A stretch of 64,000 nt of DNA. Origin: Spirosoma fluviale (lineage in GTDB: Bacteria; Bacteroidota; Bacteroidia; Cytophagales; Spirosomataceae). The stretch covers positions 186,001 through 250,000 of the forward strand of contig NZ_OCNH01000005.1 in NCBI RefSeq assembly GCF_900230225.1, written 5' to 3'. Of this stretch, positions 1-6,875 are shown piece by piece. The notes under the pieces are model-generated. The model had not been told where the DNA came from. It saw nothing but the letters and a program-made list of their open reading frames with translations, and did no database searches. The translations under genes and the position numbers were made by a program. Within the stretch, counting starts at the first letter, position 1. Every line of letters starts with the position of its first letter.

Positions 1-999
1 GCGGCACCGTCGTTGTTGGATGGGTTTTCTTCCGTTCCTTCGTCGCTGACAACCCTGGGCTTACCAACACCAGCTTCGGTAAAGTCGTCGGTGAAAGCAA
101 AAAAAGATGCTTTGGGTTCGCTGACATCACCCACATCAGGGACTTCTTCCGTACCATCATCGCTTACGACGCTGGGTTTACCAACTATGTCCTCTCTTAA
201 AGATCAGAAAGATACCTATCTGAATGGGATCATGCCTGATCTGGGATTGAAGGTGAAGCAGCTTAAAAAACTGAAAGCCGACCGAAAGAGTAAGAGCAAA
301 CTGTCGAAGACGGAATACGAAGGACTATCGATGGTGAAAGCATACACCAAATTTGGGAGTGGTGATCGGACTGTGATCGAGGAGTTCTTTGTCCTGCGCG
401 ACAACGATGCCGTAAAACCACTGGCTTATGTTCGCGAGATCTACCGGTATTATCAGAAGTCTGCACGTGTAACCAGTTCTATTGTGCGGGATGAAGGAGC
501 CGGATTGCTACTTCACGGGCCTTACAAACGCTATCAGAACAGCGATCTGGTTGAAGAAGGATATTATTATGCCGGTATGAAAGATGGCCGTTGGGAAAAA
601 TACGACAGTAAATTTATGCTGGTCGATAAAACCCGCTGGCATCGGGGCGTTCCGGCCGAGTCACGTCTGGTTTATTACGACTCTACACATCGGAAAGTAA
701 AAGAAATCATTCCGATGGAGTACGGGAAAGTAAAGGGAACATACATGGCCTTTTACGAAAACGGACTACTGGCCGAGGAAGGGAAATACGATAATGGAAT
801 AAAAATTGGCCGATGGACGGAATACTACCCGCTCAATCCGAATGGCCGTCGAATGCGCCGAAAACTGTCACAATACGCCAAAGATCAGTGGGACACGGAG
901 TTCGAGCCGTATACAGTAACCGAGTGGGATGAAAAAGGCAAGGTAACCTTCGAGCGTGCCAAAGAAAAAGTAATCCAGGAAGAAGAAACGGAGAATTAG
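1..999 (+). CDS. MORN/YwqK-like repeat protein, 5' end outside window
   Basis: The frame is open from the first base, so the N-terminus lies outside the window. The visible first third is a low-complexity Ser/Thr/Pro linker in which a 14-residue unit (SSVPSSLTTLGLPT) occurs twice, 39 residues apart. The remainder has short beta-hairpin repeats of the type LHGPYKRY, KDGRWEKY, VKGTYMAFYENG and KIGRWTEYY, typical of the variant MORN repeats in proteins annotated as YwqK-family antitoxin-like. The C-terminus is rich in Lys and Glu. No catalytic motif is visible. In Bacteroidota such proteins are often exported, but the signal region cannot be seen here. The family assignment is fairly safe; the function is unknown. 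Confidence 0.75.
   Translation, partial: AAPSLLDGFSSVPSSLTTLGLPTPASVKSSVKAKKDALGSLTSPTSGTSSVPSSLTTLGLPTMSSLKDQKDTYLNGIMPDLGLKVKQLKKLKADRKSKSKLSKTEYEGLSMVKAYTKFGSGDRTVIEEFFVLRDNDAVKPLAYVREIYRYYQKSARVTSSIVRDEGAGLLLHGPYKRYQNSDLVEEGYYYAGMKDGRWEKYDSKFMLVDKTRWHRGVPAESRLVYYDSTHRKVKEIIPMEYGKVKGTYMAFYENGLLAEEGKYDNGIKIGRWTEYYPLNPNGRRMRRKLSQYAKDQWDTEFEPYTVTEWDEKGKVTFERAKEKVIQEEETEN
28..186 (+). repeat. In-frame repeat pair inside the MORN-like gene
   Basis: Bases 28-69 and 145-186 encode the same 14 residues (SSVPSSLTTLGLPT). They are 117 bases (39 codons) apart and differ at several synonymous sites. The sequence between is also Ser/Thr rich. This looks like the end of a tandem repeat array that continues upstream of the window. 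Confidence 0.7.
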
Positions 1000-1016
1000 T
1001 GATTGCTTAAGTCGTT

Positions 1017-1826
1017 TCACTTAAATACCCGTTTGGGATCAGGATGTTTAGCCAGTAACTCGTTCAGGTAGCTTAAGTCGAGTACGGACAAATCCAGATT
1101 ACGGGCCTGATGGAAATAATCCCACGCTTTGGGATAATCAGCTTTCAAAAAATAGACAACCGACAGCTTTTGGATGGCCCCGGCGTTGTCGGGACTTAAG
1201 CTCACTGCATGGGTTAAAAATTCCTCCGCTTCGGTTAGCAAATCGGGGGTCGGTTTTTCCTGATAGTGTTTAATTTCGACGGTTGCTAAATCGGTTATCA
1301 GAGCCACGTTACTATCGGCAACAGCCAACCCTTTTTTGAGCATTCGAATGGCATTCGGCAGTTGGTTTTTCTGGTAGCACACAACGCCAAGTCCCCAATA
1401 CGCATCGGCGTTATGATCATTCAGTAACCACGACAAGTTGAATCGGTGAGCAGCGGTATCCAACTGACCGCTGGATACGTAATCCCAACCACGAGCGGCA
1501 AAAAAGTCACTGGCTTCCGGACGACTGGCAAAGTTGCGATCACAGTCGTTCAAAAAGTGGATCTCTGCATCAATCTGTTCGGCAGTTTTTGGGCGTTCTC
1601 CAAAAAGAGGAAGGATAGTAGCCGAAACACCAGCCGTTTCTGTTGCGTCTGTCGAAACAGATTCTGTAGGCTGATGAGCAATCGTCTCAAGGGATTTTTC
1701 TGCGGGCTGATTTCGTCGAATCGAATCGCCCGAACGCGCCGATATAATAAGTTGCTTCGGTTGAGCTGCCGATAAAAACGGCAACGCAACTAAAGTCCAC
1801 TGTATCAGATTCATCCGAACGTTCAT
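1017..1826 (-). CDS. Secreted TPR-repeat protein
   Basis: 269 residues. Residues 1-21 form a signal peptide (hydrophobic LIQWTLVALPFLSAAQ with a likely cleavage after Ala). A linker rich in Ser, Thr and Glu follows to about residue 85. From about residue 105 there are at least three to four tetratricopeptide repeats, with helix patterns such as GWDYVSSGQLDTAAHRFNLS and GLGVVCYQKNQLPNAIRML. The protein should be periplasmic or outer-membrane associated and act as a protein-binding scaffold. An alternative start at the fifth residue (Met) would give a cleaner signal peptide. No partner is suggested by the neighbours: the helicase gene lies upstream on the same strand, about 75 bases away. Confidence 0.8.
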   Translation of the reverse strand: MNVRMNLIQWTLVALPFLSAAQPKQLIISARSGDSIRRNQPAEKSLETIAHQPTESVSTDATETAGVSATILPLFGERPKTAEQIDAEIHFLNDCDRNFASRPEASDFFAARGWDYVSSGQLDTAAHRFNLSWLLNDHNADAYWGLGVVCYQKNQLPNAIRMLKKGLAVADSNVALITDLATVEIKHYQEKPTPDLLTEAEEFLTHAVSLSPDNAGAIQKLSVVYFLKADYPKAWDYFHQARNLDLSVLDLSYLNELLAKHPDPKRVFK

Positions 1827-1899
1827 AGAAAGTACTGTACCAGGGGGTTTTGTCTCGATAGAACGAAATGGGAATCCAAATTAGTACATTTTTAATGCA

Positions 1900-3327
1900 T
1901 TACCGACGTCCCCCCCGAGAACCTGAACGCTTGCCTGATCCAGTTTTTGTACTTACCGGACCACCAGATTTGCGACCAAAGCCCCCAGGGCGGCCTCCTA
2001 GGCCGGATGTTGCGGGTTTCTTAGCACCGGAAAGCTTTGCTTTGGCTTTATCTCGCTCTCGTCCGGGAGCCATATTTGTGATTTTTTTCTCGTGAAAAGC
2101 TCCCAAAAAGGTTGGATCTTCCTTGCGTCGCTGTTCGTCAATCTCACGAAGCATGGCTTGTTCTTCCTCAACAGGGGTTTCAGCGACCACTACGCCAGCA
2201 GGCAGGGGTTGCCGTGGAATAGTCGCCTTAATGATTCGTTCGATCTTTTGAACGTGGTATTCCTCGGCTTTTGTCAAAAACGTAATAGCCTCCCCGGTAT
2301 GATTAGCCCGTCCCGTGCGACCAATGCGGTGAACGTAATCTTCATAAATCAATGGCAGGTCGAAGTTGATCACATGGCTTACCTCGACTACGTCAATACC
2401 TCGTGCGGCTACATCTGTCGACACCAGTACTTGTATATTGCCTTCCTTAAAGGCATCCATGGCATTGATGCGCGTGTTCTGCCCTTTGTTGGCGTGAATC
2501 ACCCGAATCTTTTCCGGCTCGATCACTTTCCGCGACAAGAACTTGTAGATGTTATCGGCAGTACCCTTGGTACGGGCAAAAATAATAACCCGCTGGAATT
2601 CTTCCTGACGCATGAGGTAATCCAGCATGTTGATTTTGGTCCGGAAGTTAGGGGCTTCGTAAATTACCTGGCTTACCATTTCGGCGGTAGATGCCTGTGG
2701 TGTTACTTCCACTTTTATTGGCGCTTCCAGAAACTCCGCCGATAGCCGTTCAACGCGACCGCCAAACGTAGCCGAGAACAACAGGTTCTGACGCTTGGTT
2801 GGAATGATCTCCAGGATAGAACGGATTTGAGGCATAAAACCCATATCCATCATTTTATCGGCTTCATCCAGCACCATCGTGCGAATCTCTTTCGTTACCA
2901 GTTCGCCGGATCGGTACAGATCCATGAACCGGCCGGGAGTGGCAACGATAATATCAACACCGTTTCGAAGGGTTTCAATCTGGGTTTTAGGGCCGAGGCC
3001 GCCGTACAACGCCAGGTGGCGGAGGTCGGTGTATTTGCCCAGTTCGCTAACGGCTTCGTTGATCTGCATGACCAGTTCACGCGTGGGTGCCAGAATCAAC
3101 GCACGCGGATTTTTGCCCTGCGCGTATTTTACTTTCATCAGAATTGGCAGCAGATAAGCCGCTGTTTTGCCGGTTCCTGTCTGGGCAATACCCAATACAT
3201 CGTGATTGCCAAGGCTCAGCGGAATGGTTTTCTGCTGAATGGGGGTGGGTTCTGTATAACCAAGGTCGGCCACGGCGTTAAGCAACTGCCGGTTCAACTC
3301 GAACTGTTCGAAGGAAGTAATTTCCAT
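1900..3327 (-). CDS. DEAD-box ATP-dependent RNA helicase, RhlE-like
   Basis: 475 residues from the ATG at 3327; a TTG four codons further upstream would also be in frame but is a poorer choice. All helicase motifs are present in order: the Q motif (PTPIQ), motif I (AQTGTGKT), motif Ia (PTRELVMQ), motif II (DEAD), motif III (SAT), motif IV/V (STDVAARGIDV) and motif VI (HRIGRTGR). The last 60 residues are a basic Gly/Arg/Ser-rich tail of the kind that gives RhlE-type helicases extra RNA affinity. Expected role: unwinding of structured RNA in ribosome assembly or mRNA decay, often important in the cold. The start codon lies 11 bases after a 30-bp perfect hairpin. Confidence 0.93.
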   Translation of the reverse strand: MEITSFEQFELNRQLLNAVADLGYTEPTPIQQKTIPLSLGNHDVLGIAQTGTGKTAAYLLPILMKVKYAQGKNPRALILAPTRELVMQINEAVSELGKYTDLRHLALYGGLGPKTQIETLRNGVDIIVATPGRFMDLYRSGELVTKEIRTMVLDEADKMMDMGFMPQIRSILEIIPTKRQNLLFSATFGGRVERLSAEFLEAPIKVEVTPQASTAEMVSQVIYEAPNFRTKINMLDYLMRQEEFQRVIIFARTKGTADNIYKFLSRKVIEPEKIRVIHANKGQNTRINAMDAFKEGNIQVLVSTDVAARGIDVVEVSHVINFDLPLIYEDYVHRIGRTGRANHTGEAITFLTKAEEYHVQKIERIIKATIPRQPLPAGVVVAETPVEEEQAMLREIDEQRRKEDPTFLGAFHEKKITNMAPGRERDKAKAKLSGAKKPATSGLGGRPGGFGRKSGGPVSTKTGSGKRSGSRGGRR

Positions 3328-3338
3328 GGGAGGTAACA

Positions 3339-3401
3339 AGTCGATAAGTCAGCCAATGGGTAATGGGGCCACCCCATTACCCATTGGCTGACTTATCGAC
3401 T
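3339..3401 (-). repeat. 30-bp perfect inverted repeat in the helicase leader
   Basis: Bases 3339-3368 and 3372-3401 are exact reverse complements, separated only by three bases (CCA). In the minus-strand transcript this gives a 30-bp hairpin between the stop of the fructosamine kinase gene and the start of the helicase. No U-tract follows it in that direction, so it is not a classical intrinsic terminator. It could be an mRNA end-protecting or regulatory hairpin, or one copy of an intergenic palindrome family. Confidence 0.85.
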
Positions 3402-3407
3402 CGCTTA

Positions 3408-4304
3408 TTAAAACTGTTTCAATATTCTTTCTACGCCACTAACGTAACCGGAGCCAAACAGATTCACGTGAACGAGTAAGGGGTACAAATTATAAATGGC
3501 AACGCGCTCACTGAAACCGTTTTCCAGCGGAAACGTTTCGTTATAGGCATCGTAAAAGCGGTCGTCAAAACCAGCGAATAACTTCGTAAAAGCCAGGTCT
3601 GCTTCCCGAAAGCCATAGTAAACCGCAGGATCTACCAATGCCGGTTGCCCTGCTTCGTTAACCAGCACATTGCCGGACCATAGATCGCCGTGCAATAAGG
3701 CAGGGCGATCATTTGGGAGAAGATTCGGCAATTGCTCACGCAGCCGAAGCAGCGCATCGTACGTTGGCCTGGAGAGTAAGCCTTTGTATAACGCTAAACC
3801 AGCCTGGGGTAGTAATCGGTGCTCAAAGAAGAAATCGTAACCGTTAGATGTCGGTGTATTAGTTTGCGGTAGCGAGCCAATGTAATTCTCAAAATTCAGT
3901 CCGAAGGCGGGTTGCGTATGTGAATGCAACACCGCCAGCGACTGTCCAAGGGTTTCCCAGTATTGTTTATCAGGAGTGCCTGGGTCGATGTATTCCAGAA
4001 TTAAGTACGCTTTGTCGAGCAGACGGCCGTAGCCAATAACCTGCGGAATGTGTAATGCGTCGGTCTGTCGGAGCAAATCCAGCCCACGTGCTTCGGAGGC
4101 AAACATGTCTGGCTGCTCATTAGTCGACTCCTCCAGCTGATTCCATTTAATGAAAAAAACACCTTCCGACGAAAATACCTGAGCCGATGTGTTGATATTT
4201 CCACCCGAAACAAACTGCATTTCGATAACCTGAACCGGATGGCCCAACGCTGAAAACAGAATGCTTTCAAAAAAAGAAAATTGCTCGTCGCCCCAAAAAT
4301 CCAT
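3408..4304 (-). CDS. Fructosamine kinase family protein
   Basis: 298 residues with an aminoglycoside-phosphotransferase-like kinase fold. The N-lobe carries the region VSGGNINTSAQVF and FIKWN, where the Lys binds ATP. The catalytic loop is LLHGDLWSGNVL (Asp as base, Asn for magnesium), followed by ALVDPAVYYGFREADLAF with the second metal-binding Asp. These are hallmarks of fructosamine-3-kinases, which phosphorylate sugars attached to protein lysines so that the adduct falls off (protein deglycation). Length matches the bacterial family. It is transcribed towards the helicase gene with about 80 bases between them, and divergently from anmK, with about 66 bases of shared upstream region. Confidence 0.9.
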   Translation of the reverse strand: MDFWGDEQFSFFESILFSALGHPVQVIEMQFVSGGNINTSAQVFSSEGVFFIKWNQLEESTNEQPDMFASEARGLDLLRQTDALHIPQVIGYGRLLDKAYLILEYIDPGTPDKQYWETLGQSLAVLHSHTQPAFGLNFENYIGSLPQTNTPTSNGYDFFFEHRLLPQAGLALYKGLLSRPTYDALLRLREQLPNLLPNDRPALLHGDLWSGNVLVNEAGQPALVDPAVYYGFREADLAFTKLFAGFDDRFYDAYNETFPLENGFSERVAIYNLYPLLVHVNLFGSGYVSGVERILKQF

Positions 4305-4370
4305 GCGTTATTTGCGTAGCGGCTGGTTTATACCGGTAACTACCGGCCAGTCAAAATCAATTGACAGTTT

Positions 4371-5567
4371 ATGAATCGTCAAATTCAGCACCTTTACGAC
4401 ATTGCCCGAAAGCCCGTTCGCCGAATTATCGGCCTTATGTCTGGAACATCGCTCGATGGACTCGATGTGGCTCTTTGCCATATTTCAGGTAGTGGACCTA
4501 GTACGGAGGTTGTTCTTCATCGGTTTGCTACGGTGCCTTACGATGAAGACGTCAAAACCGAGATTCGGACCATCTTCGCTAAAGACAAAATCGAATTTGA
4601 GAAGCTTTGTTTGTTAAATCCATATATCGGTCGGCTGCATGGGCAACTCATCCTCGACTGCCTGAAAAACTGGGGTATTGATACCACTGAGGTAGATGTG
4701 GTTGCCAGTCACGGGCAAACCGTCTATCACGCTCCAAAAAGTCAGCACCAGCGCGATAAGTTCCCAAATGCCACCCTCCAGATTGGCGATGGTGATCACA
4801 TTGCTGCCGTTACCGGAGTTATCACGCTGAGCGATTTCCGGCAGAAACACGTAGCACACGGGGGAGAGGGCGCACCATTAGCTGTTTACGGGGATTATTT
4901 CATGTTTTCTAAGGCGGGTGAGAATCGGCTTTTGCTCAACATGGGCGGCATTGCCAACTTCACGTACCTGCCCGCCGATGAAGACGCCAGCAACGTCTTT
5001 ACTACTGATACCGGACCGGGCAATACACTTCTGGACGCCTACGCCCGCAAATTTCTGAACAAACCCTACGACGAAGACGGCAAACTAGCCGCTCAGGGAA
5101 CGGTTAATGCTCATCTGCTGAATGCCCTAAACGTAAATCCGTTCTTCGACGCAGCTTTCCCAAAAACAACTGGCCCCGAAGTGTTTAACGTACCCTATGT
5201 GGAAAAAGCACAAGCTCGGAGCCAGACAATAGGCATCTCTGCCAAAGATTTGATGGCAACGCTCGTTCAATTCAGCGCCGATACCATTATTGACGCGATC
5301 CGGCGTGTTATGCGTGAAGGAGAAACGTATCGTATTTACATGAGCGGGGGAGGTGCACACAACCCAATGCTGACAACGGCCCTTAAAAAAGGGCTGCCCA
5401 ATTGTTCGTTTGGCTTGACCGATGAACTCAATATCAACGGCGACGCCAAAGAAGCGGTACTGTTTGCCGTACTCGCCAACGAAAGCCTGACGGGAGGAAA
5501 TACCTCATTCGGTAATCGGCAGGGCGTCCCAACGGTTTCGATGGGGAAGGTCAGTTTTCCGAAGTAG
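4371..5567 (+). CDS. anmK: Anhydro-N-acetylmuramic acid kinase
   Basis: 398 residues of the AnmK family. The N-terminal ATP-binding signature is IGLMSGTSLDGLDVALC at about residue 20. Further family blocks are ASHGQTVYH, LQIGDGDHIA, LNMGGIANFTYLP with TDTGPGN, and the C-terminal MSGGGAHNPML. AnmK hydrolyses and phosphorylates 1,6-anhydro-MurNAc released from the cell wall to give MurNAc-6-phosphate, so it belongs to murein recycling in the cytosol. The first 16 residues precede the conserved core and the start is not certain. A hairpin with a T-rich trail follows 10 bases after the stop. No other recycling gene is adjacent. Confidence 0.93.
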   Translation: MNRQIQHLYDIARKPVRRIIGLMSGTSLDGLDVALCHISGSGPSTEVVLHRFATVPYDEDVKTEIRTIFAKDKIEFEKLCLLNPYIGRLHGQLILDCLKNWGIDTTEVDVVASHGQTVYHAPKSQHQRDKFPNATLQIGDGDHIAAVTGVITLSDFRQKHVAHGGEGAPLAVYGDYFMFSKAGENRLLLNMGGIANFTYLPADEDASNVFTTDTGPGNTLLDAYARKFLNKPYDEDGKLAAQGTVNAHLLNALNVNPFFDAAFPKTTGPEVFNVPYVEKAQARSQTIGISAKDLMATLVQFSADTIIDAIRRVMREGETYRIYMSGGGAHNPMLTTALKKGLPNCSFGLTDELNINGDAKEAVLFAVLANESLTGGNTSFGNRQGVPTVSMGKVSFPK

Positions 5568-5576
5568 TTCCTTTTA

Positions 5577-5610
5577 AACCTCTAAGGTTTTAGAAACCTT
5601 AGAGGTTTTG
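5577..5610 (+). terminator. Intrinsic terminator after anmK
   Basis: A perfect 14-bp inverted repeat (5577-5590 and 5594-5607, loop TAG) followed by TTTTG. It lies 10 bases after the anmK stop and 15 bases before the stop of mogA on the other strand, so it may serve both convergent genes. Confidence 0.7.
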
Positions 5611-5624
5611 GGAGAAGTTTGGCG

Positions 5625-6149
5625 CTAACTTTTAGGCCGGAACACGTTCATTTTATCCTCGTGGGTCGTTAAAAATGGTCCGCCAATCAAGTCGATGCAG
5701 TATGGAATAGCTGGGAACACTGCCGAGAGGCATTGGCCAATGGCTTTTGGTTTGCCGGGTAAATTCAGGATAAGTGTCTTATTTCGAATACCGGCCGTTT
5801 GCCGGGACAGGATAGCCGTGGGAACGTATTTGAGACTTTCCTGACGCATCAGTTCACCAAAACCGGGCATCATTTTCTGACAAACGGCTTCGGTCGCTTC
5901 GGGCGTTACGTCGCGCAGGGCGGGGCCGGTTCCACCCGTTGTAACAACCAGACAACAGCCCTCGGCATCTGCCAATTCGATCAGGGTTGCTTCGAGCTGG
6001 TCCTGTTCATCGGGAATTATACGATACACGGGTTCCCATTCGCAGTTCAGCCATTCGGTTAAAAAGCCAACGACCGCTTTGCCAGGAATGTCTTCATAAA
6101 TCCCCGCGCTAGCCCGGTCCGAAACGTTGATAATGCCGATTTTGGTCAT
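5625..6149 (-). CDS. mogA: Molybdopterin adenylyltransferase MogA
   Basis: 174 residues, typical for MogA. The N-terminal IGIINVSDRASAGIYED, the central VVTTGGTGPALRDVTPEAT and the C-terminal NLPGKPKAIGQCL are family motifs that bind the molybdopterin dithiolene and ATP. The enzyme adenylates molybdopterin so that MoeA can insert molybdenum. No other cofactor gene is in the window. It lies last in a minus-strand series after glycogen synthase, the DUF6932 gene and a 72-residue ORF, 16 bases after the latter. A link to those genes in function is not apparent. Confidence 0.92.
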   Translation of the reverse strand: MTKIGIINVSDRASAGIYEDIPGKAVVGFLTEWLNCEWEPVYRIIPDEQDQLEATLIELADAEGCCLVVTTGGTGPALRDVTPEATEAVCQKMMPGFGELMRQESLKYVPTAILSRQTAGIRNKTLILNLPGKPKAIGQCLSAVFPAIPYCIDLIGGPFLTTHEDKMNVFRPKS

Positions 6150-6165
6150 GATTAAAATGTGAGCT

Positions 6166-6384
6166 TTATGCTGCCGCTAATCGAACATTTAAATGCAAGG
6201 ATTGTAATGCAGCTTCCAGTTCGGCAATAAGTTCGTCTCGTTTATAAGTATACTGACGAATCATCGACTGGTTATTGGACGATTCATGATGCATAGTTAT
6301 CATGCCATTGACTCGTTCAATTTGTTCTGATAATTCGGCTATACGAATGTATTTATCACCCATACCGTCAGTATTCATAATCAT
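6166..6384 (-). CDS. Small hypothetical protein, partner of DUF6932 gene
   Basis: 72 residues, largely helical with heptad-like spacing (RIAELSEQIERVNGMI, then RDELIAELEAALQSLHLNV), suggesting a short coiled coil. No known domain is recognised. Its ATG overlaps the stop of the upstream DUF6932 gene as ATGA, a classical translational-coupling arrangement, so the two are very likely made together. The start at 6384 is chosen for this overlap; Met3 and Met8 are alternatives. Together with its partner it is richer in A+T than the flanking genes. A role as partner or antidote of the nucleotidyltransferase-like protein is possible but only inferred. Confidence 0.65.
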   Translation of the reverse strand: MIMNTDGMGDKYIRIAELSEQIERVNGMITMHHESSNNQSMIRQYTYKRDELIAELEAALQSLHLNVRLAAA

Positions 6385-6875
6385 TCGATGTTTACTTGTA
6401 TAAAACCTTTATTAAACCGTTTTCGGTTTCGATTGTAGCGCGTGCGCCCAAACAAATCCTGCCAGTAAGCACAGTCGGCCTGAAATATAGCCGACTGTTT
6501 GTGCTCAACTGGGTATGTCCAAACAGTAAATGCATCTAGTCCTGTATAATGCTGAGAAACAGACCACTTACTAAAAAGTTGATCAATTAATGTCTCTTTT
6601 TCGTAGTAGCTACTGTGGTCAATAAAGCTAATTAAATCAATATCACTGGGGTTAAACCTATTTGATATGAAGCTTCCATCTATCCATTGATAAAATGAAC
6701 GACCAAGCAGGCTTCGTAAATCGAGTGTATATCGTTTATACTCTCTAAAAAATTCGTATCGCTTAGAGGTTATATCAAAAGGGCTGACAAAAAACTGTTC
6801 GATTTCTTGAAGCGATAAGTCAACACATATTGATGGTTGAAGATTACCTCGGATATCAAATAATATAGTCTCCAT
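6381..6875 (-). CDS. DUF6932 family nucleotidyltransferase-like protein
   Basis: 164 residues. The block YQWIDGSFISNRFNPSDIDL (Trp64, Gly67-Ser68, Asp78 and Asp80) matches the core signature of DUF6932 proteins and resembles the GS...DxD active site of the polymerase-beta nucleotidyltransferase fold. The remainder is rich in aromatic residues and shows no other known domain. The ATG directly follows the glycogen synthase stop (TAG at 6876-6878), and the stop overlaps the start of the 72-residue gene. Base composition is unlike its neighbours: a hand count over 6541-6600 gives 32% G+C. Family assignment is from motif memory; enzyme activity is inferred. Confidence 0.7.
   Translation of the reverse strand: METILFDIRGNLQPSICVDLSLQEIEQFFVSPFDITSKRYEFFREYKRYTLDLRSLLGRSFYQWIDGSFISNRFNPSDIDLISFIDHSSYYEKETLIDQLFSKWSVSQHYTGLDAFTVWTYPVEHKQSAIFQADCAYWQDLFGRTRYNRNRKRFNKGFIQVNIE

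Noticed and set aside
2092..2745. 217-residue ORF antisense to the helicase gene
   Set aside because: Long antisense frames are common opposite G+C-rich coding DNA; all helicase motifs are on the minus strand.
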